Shown in pieces: positions 57,837 through 64,000 of a DNA stretch of 64,000 nt. Under the pieces are notes generated by a model. That model saw only the letters and a program-made list of their open reading frames with translations. It did not search any database and had not been told where the DNA came from. Each line of letters begins with the position of its first letter. Position 1 is the first letter of the stretch. The DNA is from Apiospora phragmitis (lineage: Eukaryota; Ascomycota; Sordariomycetes; Amphisphaeriales; Apiosporaceae), in NCBI GenBank assembly GCA_038363925.1, contig JAQQWL010000008.1, forward strand, positions 1,364,001 to 1,428,000, given 5' to 3'. The translations under genes were made by a program, and so were the position numbers.

Positions 57837-58908
57837 ATTGGGGATGGCAGCTTACCAACTTCTGGCTGTGGAGATATCCCTCGGAAGAACAAAATAGAGA
57901 GAAGAATCAAGTTTGGCTGGTAATTGGTTGGGAGTAATTATTGGAGAAGCGATACCCTCGTTGGCCTTTTTGGAGTAGCCGTAGTTATACACACACACAC
58001 CTGGGGATGAACAGGTATAGATAGCTCTTGATTGATCTCATATTAATAACACAGGAAGTACTTTCCATGAACACCATCTCTATGCATCTTAATGCTGTTT
58101 TTTACGTGTGTAATCAGACTCTCGTCCTAGCATCTTATTCCATTCTCGTGGTGAAGACTCTGAAAGACCATGCGACCGACCTGCTCTTTCCGAGCCCCAA
58201 CCAAACTTGGCGAGCTACCTACGAGCTACCTACTTACTTCAGAAGCCATTGGCAAGCATATGATACGGTACATTATATTTCTAGGCATTGTCGTGATCAC
58301 CATGCGCATTAACGAATATGCATGTACTATTATAAAGTGAGGGGTAGGGTGCACAAGATATTGATTGCTTTATTCTAACACTGCTAATTAGGTCATGTGT
58401 TAGAATTTGCACCTCAAGAACGGACCATCGCAATGGTTCATCATCCCCTCCGAGTAACTCTGTGCCTAACGAGGGGATACCAAGCATCTTTTGTCGTGTG
58501 TGTCTCTGCGCTCATACCATTTTGCTCCAACCACCAACCAAAAAAAGCTGAGATAAAACATGATGATATGCAGCATTGAAGCTGGCTTCGCTTCTCCGGG
58601 TCTCTTCCTTCCTTCTAAGATGTGTGTCATGAATAATACCCAAAAAGGAAACGAAACCGAAAGTGTGTGTATAGACTTCGAGCGTCATCCATCAAGAAAA
58701 ACTCCAAATCCGGATCTATTAACAATTGTACGTCAAGATGCCGAGGATGACGAAAGGGGAAAACCGAAAGAGATGGGCAAAATTAACATTAGCTAAACGT
58801 GAGCATGTGTTTTATAATATTCGTCATGACGCGTGCACGCAACTTCTTTTCAGAAAATCGTCTTCTTTCTTCTCTTTTTTCATCTGCATGTTCTTCGGCG
58901 ATCTCCAT
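57837..58908. other. Convergent intergenic region
   Basis: 3' regions of the symporter and of the glycosyltransferase. No coding signal apart from short frames without motifs. Confidence 0.5.
57989..58000. repeat. (AC)6 microsatellite
   Basis: Six AC units in the 3' region of the second symporter gene. Confidence 0.8.
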
Positions 58909-61900
58909 CTACCAGGAGAAAGTCATGAGGGCCGGGTTGAGGGCCAAAGGCAGCAACAAGTGCGACCCGCAAACGGTGGCCATGGGCAGGATGGCGACAA
59001 AGTCGGTGATGCGCCAGGAGTAGGGTATGAACGACGCCTGGGCCAGGATGACCATAGCCACGATGAAGAAGATGGAGAAGAGCATCGAGAATTTGAACTA
59101 GTGGAGGAAAAGACGTGTTAGCAAACTCTGGATTCTTCATCATGGTGTGTACTAAGACAAAGAGAGTGCAAGTTTCGTGCACGGCTGGCTAGTGTGATCC
59201 CTCCACGACAGCGTGGTGGACCAAGCTGAAAGGTAGCGGGAAACACGGGCACACCAGCCCTGGCCTTCGAAACCCAAAGCCAGAGAGGGGAGGGGGAGGG
59301 AGATATGCTTACCTTTTTCAACACCTTGGGGATTTCGATGAAGAAGTTGGAGAACTCCGCCTCCTTGGACGTCGCGCCCCAGGTCATGTCGACCTCGAAC
59401 ATGTGCGCCAGCAGGGCCTGGGAGACGTGCAGCGACAGGCCGCCGAGGAAGATGGCGAGCATGATGGTCCACTTGAAGTTCTCGTAGAGGGCGTAGAGCA
59501 GGCTGCGCTCGCCGATGCGGTAGCGCATGATGGCGAGCGCGACGTTGCCGAGGCCGTTGAAGACGATGATGATGGAGAACCAGACCTGCCACGAGTCGAC
59601 GTAGTACTTGTCGAGGTAGCCGTTGAACCAGCCCATGACGAAGTAGTTGACCGACGTCAGGATCCAGGCCGCGCCGATGGCGTAGTAGGTGCCGATGTAC
59701 GAGATGACGGTGATCTTGGAGGTGAAGCGGATGTTGCTGAAGAGGAAGCGCCGGAACAGGGGGGTGAAGGGCCCGCGCCACAGCCAGGTGCGGATCGGGT
59801 GGAACAGCAGCTCGTTGCAGCCGTACGCGTACTTCTCCCATCGGGCCAATTCATCATACACAGTCAGCGACACACCCTCTTTGAAGCCCTCGCCAGCCCA
59901 CGCAGCCAAACGGATGATGTAGCCTGCACACTGGAGACGAAGAGACATATCGAAATCCTCAGACACGTGGCTCTCGGACCAGAACTTCTCGTAGCCGTCC
60001 TCGTCCTCGTAGCTGACCTGCTGGATGGCACTCCAGCGGAGAATGGCATTGTGGCCGACGAAGGGGGCGACATCACCGTTGGAGACGGTGTACCGGATAG
60101 CAGTGTAGATCAGGTTGGTGAAGAAAGTGATGCCGTTCTCAAAGTAGGTGTGGACAACTTGCATGACACCGGAAGAGAACTGCATGATACCGACATCGGG
60201 GGACTGCTCCATCTCGGAGACGGCATCGAGCAGACAGTCAGCGGGCACACGGGTATCAGAATCAACTGGGAGGTGCGCATGGTTAGTCACTTGTAATGCA
60301 AAGTGATGAGAGTACGAGGGAGGCAGAGAGAGCACAACTTACTAATGAGAATGTAGTCGCCGACACGGATGTTTCCATCAGCCCAAGCCCGGCCGTCGTC
60401 CTCGAGGACCTCCTTGAGGGACTGCTCGTAGGCCTGGGCCTCGTGGCCTGGGTCCACTCGGGCCCGCGCTGGTAGCGCGCGAGCTTCTCCTCGACCTTGC
60501 ACGAGATCATGAGGGCGAAGTTCATGTTGGAAGCCTTCTTGAACTTGCCGCGGCGCAGGAAGCCGTTCTCGCCGTGCTTGGGCCGCGCGACCCAGCCGAT
60601 GCTGTGGTCGGCGTAGAACTCGATGCGGGCGCGCCGCTCCTCCTCGGGTATCAGCTGCAGGCCGTCGTCGTTCATGAACATGTTGGCCGACCCGCCCTGC
60701 AGCTCGTACGTGCTGATGGCCTGCTTGATGGACTTGACCGTCGGCGCGATGACTCCTTGCAGACCCTCCTTGTAGACGGGGCACTGGACCGTCAGATGGG
60801 GCAGGTTTCCGGAGTGCAGGCGCGGCGGGGGGCGGGCTGAGAAGAACTTGGAGTTGATGGTGAGCTGGCGGATGGGGCCAAAGATCTGCGCCAGACAGCC
60901 GACGATGACCTGGGCGAAGAAGAGGGTGAAGAAGACCTGGATGGGCGCGAGGCAGACCAGCGCGAGGCGGGCGTAGCTGCCGTCGACGGAGACCTCGACG
61001 GCGAGCGCGCGCCACGCGGCGCCGAGGGAGACGGTGACGATGCACATGACGATGGAGACGAGGTACGTGTTCAACATGTGCACCGGCCGCCGCTCCACCC
61101 GGATCTGGCCGCTCTCCTCGTCGATCTCGTACTCGGTCACGGCGACGGGGCCGTTCTTCTTCTCGTTGTTGTCGTCGTCGCCGTCGCCCGTCTTCCAGAC
61201 CAGCTCCATCAGCTCCGACTCGATGGCCTTGGCCCGCTGCACCAGGTGCAGCGCGTCGTCGTCCCAGACCACCAGCAGCGCCTCCGACGCCACGAAGGCG
61301 GCGAACTGGTGCTTCCGCGCGCGCGGGAGGTCCTCCACCGTCGGCAGAATCTGGATTCGCAGGCCGTTCATCAGCGGCACGTCGACGGCGTCGGGGGACC
61401 AGGACAGGAAGGTCTTGATAATTCTGGAGTTGACGGTCATGGCACACTAAAAATCCATCACTGGTCAGCATGTTTCAAAGAAACCAGGTTCAAGTAAAAC
61501 ACTTATGTGGTCGACTTACATGAACGTTAAGTTCTGAACATGCACGGGCAAAAAGGAGAGTTGCCGAGCTCTTGCGGGCAAGCCATGTAGTTCCCCTTCC
61601 ACTTGCGGAGGAGCACGCCCTCAACCTCGCCGCTGCCATCGCTGACCCACAGATGCGAGCACTGCTGTTGGTAGAGGTAGTTGACCATGACCTCGTGCTT
61701 GATGTCGTCGAGGAACATGGAGCTGGCGCCCGACCGCGCCGAGCGAATAGAGTTCCGCGACGAGTGCGGGTTGGGCGTCGGGGGCTGCAGCTCGAAGTCA
61801 TTGCCGCCGAGCGGCGCGTTGCTCTTCTCCAACACGCCGCCGCCCGAGGGACCGGCGCCGGCAGGAGGCGGGATCGCGGTGGCCGCCGTCGCCGCGGGGC

Positions 61901-61952
61901 GCTTCTGCTTCTTGTCGGGCTTTTCGGCCTTGAAATAGCTTCCGATACCCAT
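58909..61952 (-). CDS. Membrane family-2 glycosyltransferase of the ZtGT2 type (two single-base frame breaks)
   Basis: Exons 61,952-61,520, 61,446-60,343, 60,265-59,313 and 59,097-58,909, about 892 residues. The start gives MGIGSYFKAEKPDKKQ. Helices follow (TYLVSIVMCIVTVSLGAAWR, LVCLAPIQVFFTLFFAQVIV), then the GT2 catalytic region: HLTVQCPVYKEGLQGVIAPT, SANMFMNDDGLQL, GDYILI|IDSDTRVPADCL, ESHVSEDFDMSLRLQ and YDELARWEKYAYGCNE (xxRW). More helices complete the C-terminus. It resembles the conserved fungal GT2 needed for hyphal growth on solid surfaces in Zymoseptoria and Fusarium. The frame requires removing one T/A at 61,550-61,554 (NSPFARACSEL) and adding one C/G at 60,445-60,446 (GPEWTQAHEAQ). 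The product is unknown; a surface polysaccharide is presumed. Confidence 0.88.
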
Positions 61953-64000
61953 CTTGGCCTGCGAGTTGGCTCACGGGCCCAACTCCTGAGGCAAAAAAGA
62001 AAAAGCGAGTGACGTGAAAACCCAACACCGCCTGATGAATAACTCAAAGAAGGTAGTAAGGGGCCAACAGCTCGGGGAGAAGATAAGCCTGTCGGAAATT
62101 TCGGACTGCATTTACATGTGTTAGCTGACAAGAACCATAGTACTTTGGAATATGAGACACGGCGTCCATAGCCGTGGAACGGAGATATTTCCGGCGAGCA
62201 ATGCCTTGGTGCAACGGGCAAGGAAGTAAGTGAGTGGCAATACGATGCTACTGACATGAAGCGAGTGGAAGGTCCCAAAGTAGAAACCCCAGCAATATAC
62301 TCAGCTATTGTCTTGCTAAGTCAGTCATGAAGACCCGAGACAGACACACCTGAAGGCCTCTCGAGGAATCGAAAACGAGAAAGAAGGGCAGAAAGCACAA
62401 CGAGAACCCTTGCGGCGGTATTATGGGAACAAGCTTGGTGATTGGAAAGAAAGATGAAAAGCAAAAGGAAATAGGGATCGAATTGGAGCGGCGGGTAACA
62501 GACTTCTGTAAGTCGGTTTTCGGAACGTCGTAATCAACACGCCCGAAGAGAGTGACAAAGGGGACAGTGGAATACACCAAAACATACGTTGGATATCGTT
62601 CAGCTGGCTAGGTCTTTCCTTGGCTGGACTTTGGGAGGCTTCGTATCGGTTCCGGGACCGTCTTGAGCGAGAGGCGTTCTTGGTAGGGGAGAACCAAGAA
62701 AGGATTAACGCAGGTCAGGGCCTCGCCGAAAAGTAATAGACGCGATGTGTGTGTTAAGGCGAACGAATGTGATATGTGAGCAGTCTACTCTCTCAAGGTC
62801 ACGATAAAAAAGAGAAAGCTACTGCTTTTGCGGCTACAATATTGCAGGGGGTGAAGGGGGAGAAACGATAGTTGAGGACCTGGAGGCGTCCCGTAAAGGC
62901 GAAATAGACGACAACACAGAGTAGAAGCCCAGCGCGTGAAAGAGACAACTCCAGCGGGCGAGAAGGAGGTGTGATATGTGTAAATGAAGTACCAAGAACG
63001 TGGCTTGGGCCTAGTGTTCGCTGGTCGTGTTCCGGACTGACATGCGCGCGATCTTAGGTGCACATGAAGTTTTTCGCCGCTTCTTTATTCTTTTGCCTTC
63101 TCCTCTAGTGGGAAGGCCAGGCTATGGTAGGTTGAAGCGATCTCTGTCTCGCTGAGAAGCGGACGGGCGACTCGGCAGCGCACCACCACCACCTCTCACA
63201 CCAACAAGGCGTGAACACGGAGTTGCAGGCAGGGCCTCTGGTTGCCCTCTTCGTTCTCTTCGTTGGATCGATCAACCCGCTGGGGGGCAGGCAGGGGTGC
63301 CCTGGAAAACAACAGGGGTTGTTTACAAGGGTGCGTGCAGGGGGTAGCCAGAACCACGGTGCAGTCCGATAGTCTAGCCCAGGCTGTCATTGAGCTTCAA
63401 TCAATCCACTTGCTTGCTTGGTCTTACCCTGAACCCAACCTGACGCCCACTTGCTCGGCTGGGAAATCTACTTAGTGGAACTGCAGCAGCTTAGGTGCTA
63501 GTTCTATGACTACTGCACGGTATTCCGCAGCCGTGGCGCTGGTGGGTTTCCTGGGTCAGACCCCGTTGCCAGCCAGCTTAACTCAGGGTGACGAATACTT
63601 CATCCTGAATCTGCATGTGGGAACTAGGTAACAGGTCGTTGGATGAAAGTCAATGAAACAGACTGGACGAAACCAAGTAACTATCTATCCTGTCGTCTAG
63701 GAGATGCGTGCCTATTAGGTCTTAGCTACTCCGTCATCATCAGTGGGCGTCAAGTCAGATAGGTCGGATAGATAACGGGAATACGGTCTCCTTAGGGCTT
63801 ACGGCCAAGGCGAGAGAATATGCGGTTTGGCCAGGTTATTTTCAGTTTCCCATGGATATTGGTTGGCAAAGTGCTAGCCAGGCGTGATGTACCGGTACTC
63901 CAACTCGAAAAACGCCGGGTAAGATAATAACGATAAATTACCCGGAGAAACAATGAATTTTCTGATTGGCTAAACGGACGAGTCAGCATCTGCAAGTCGA
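61953..64000. other. Upstream region of the glycosyltransferase, no supported gene
   Basis: About 2 kb without recognisable coding sequence, probably promoter and 5' UTR of the minus-strand glycosyltransferase gene. The first gene to the right is outside the window. Confidence 0.45.

Noticed and set aside
56620..57858. 412-codon minus-strand frame
   Set aside because: Shadow of the second DUR3-like gene. Low-complexity Asp/Glu/Arg content and no domain.

Overview
The window is fungal nuclear DNA, most likely from a filamentous ascomycete (Pezizomycotina, probably Sordariomycetes). The genes have short GT–AG introns with CTAAC/CTGAC-like branch points. The families are typical of moulds: PTH11-like rhodopsin-fold protein, Clr5, C2H2/Zn2Cys6, DUF7707, LaeA-like methyltransferase, DUR3 and Dal5 transporters. 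A retroelement block carries the signature of repeat-induced point mutation (RIP). The species cannot be named from this sequence.

Layout. Positions 1-13,480 are an AT-rich RIP block. It holds two copies of one Gypsy-type chromovirus in head-to-head inverted orientation. Copy A (minus strand) is cut by the window start. Copy B (plus strand, 5,141-12,679) has both LTRs, gag, RT, RNase H, integrase, a chromodomain and an antisense ORF. At about 13.5 kb the composition switches abruptly to gene-bearing DNA.

From 13.8 to 33.1 kb lie a PTH11-like receptor, an APC permease, a decayed Clr5-domain gene, a DUF7707-type cysteine-rich membrane protein, a C2H2 + Zn2Cys6 transcription factor, an NmrA-like reductase, a bZIP gene convergent with an ACR3 arsenite exporter, an RNPS1-like splicing factor and an unknown protein. 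From 36.7 to 45.2 kb are a secreted S41 peptidase, a flavin monooxygenase and a LaeA-like methyltransferase. From 46.3 to 57.8 kb are two DUR3-type urea/solute symporters flanking a Dal5-type allantoate permease, a GH105 hydrolase and a tRNA-Val(AAC). From 58.9 to 62 kb is a multi-spanning family-2 glycosyltransferase needed for hyphal growth in related fungi.

Two functional themes stand out. The first is nitrogen and metalloid transport: the DUR3 pair, Dal5, and ACR3 beside a cysteine-tailed bZIP. The second is a possible tailoring-enzyme trio (S41, FMO, methyltransferase). A strong technical theme also runs through the window. About ten of the genes, including core cellular ones, need one to three single-base indels, almost all in short homopolymers, to read through. 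I interpret most of these as sequence errors rather than pseudogenes. Exon coordinates were worked out by hand from splice signals and reading frame, and gene spans below include introns.
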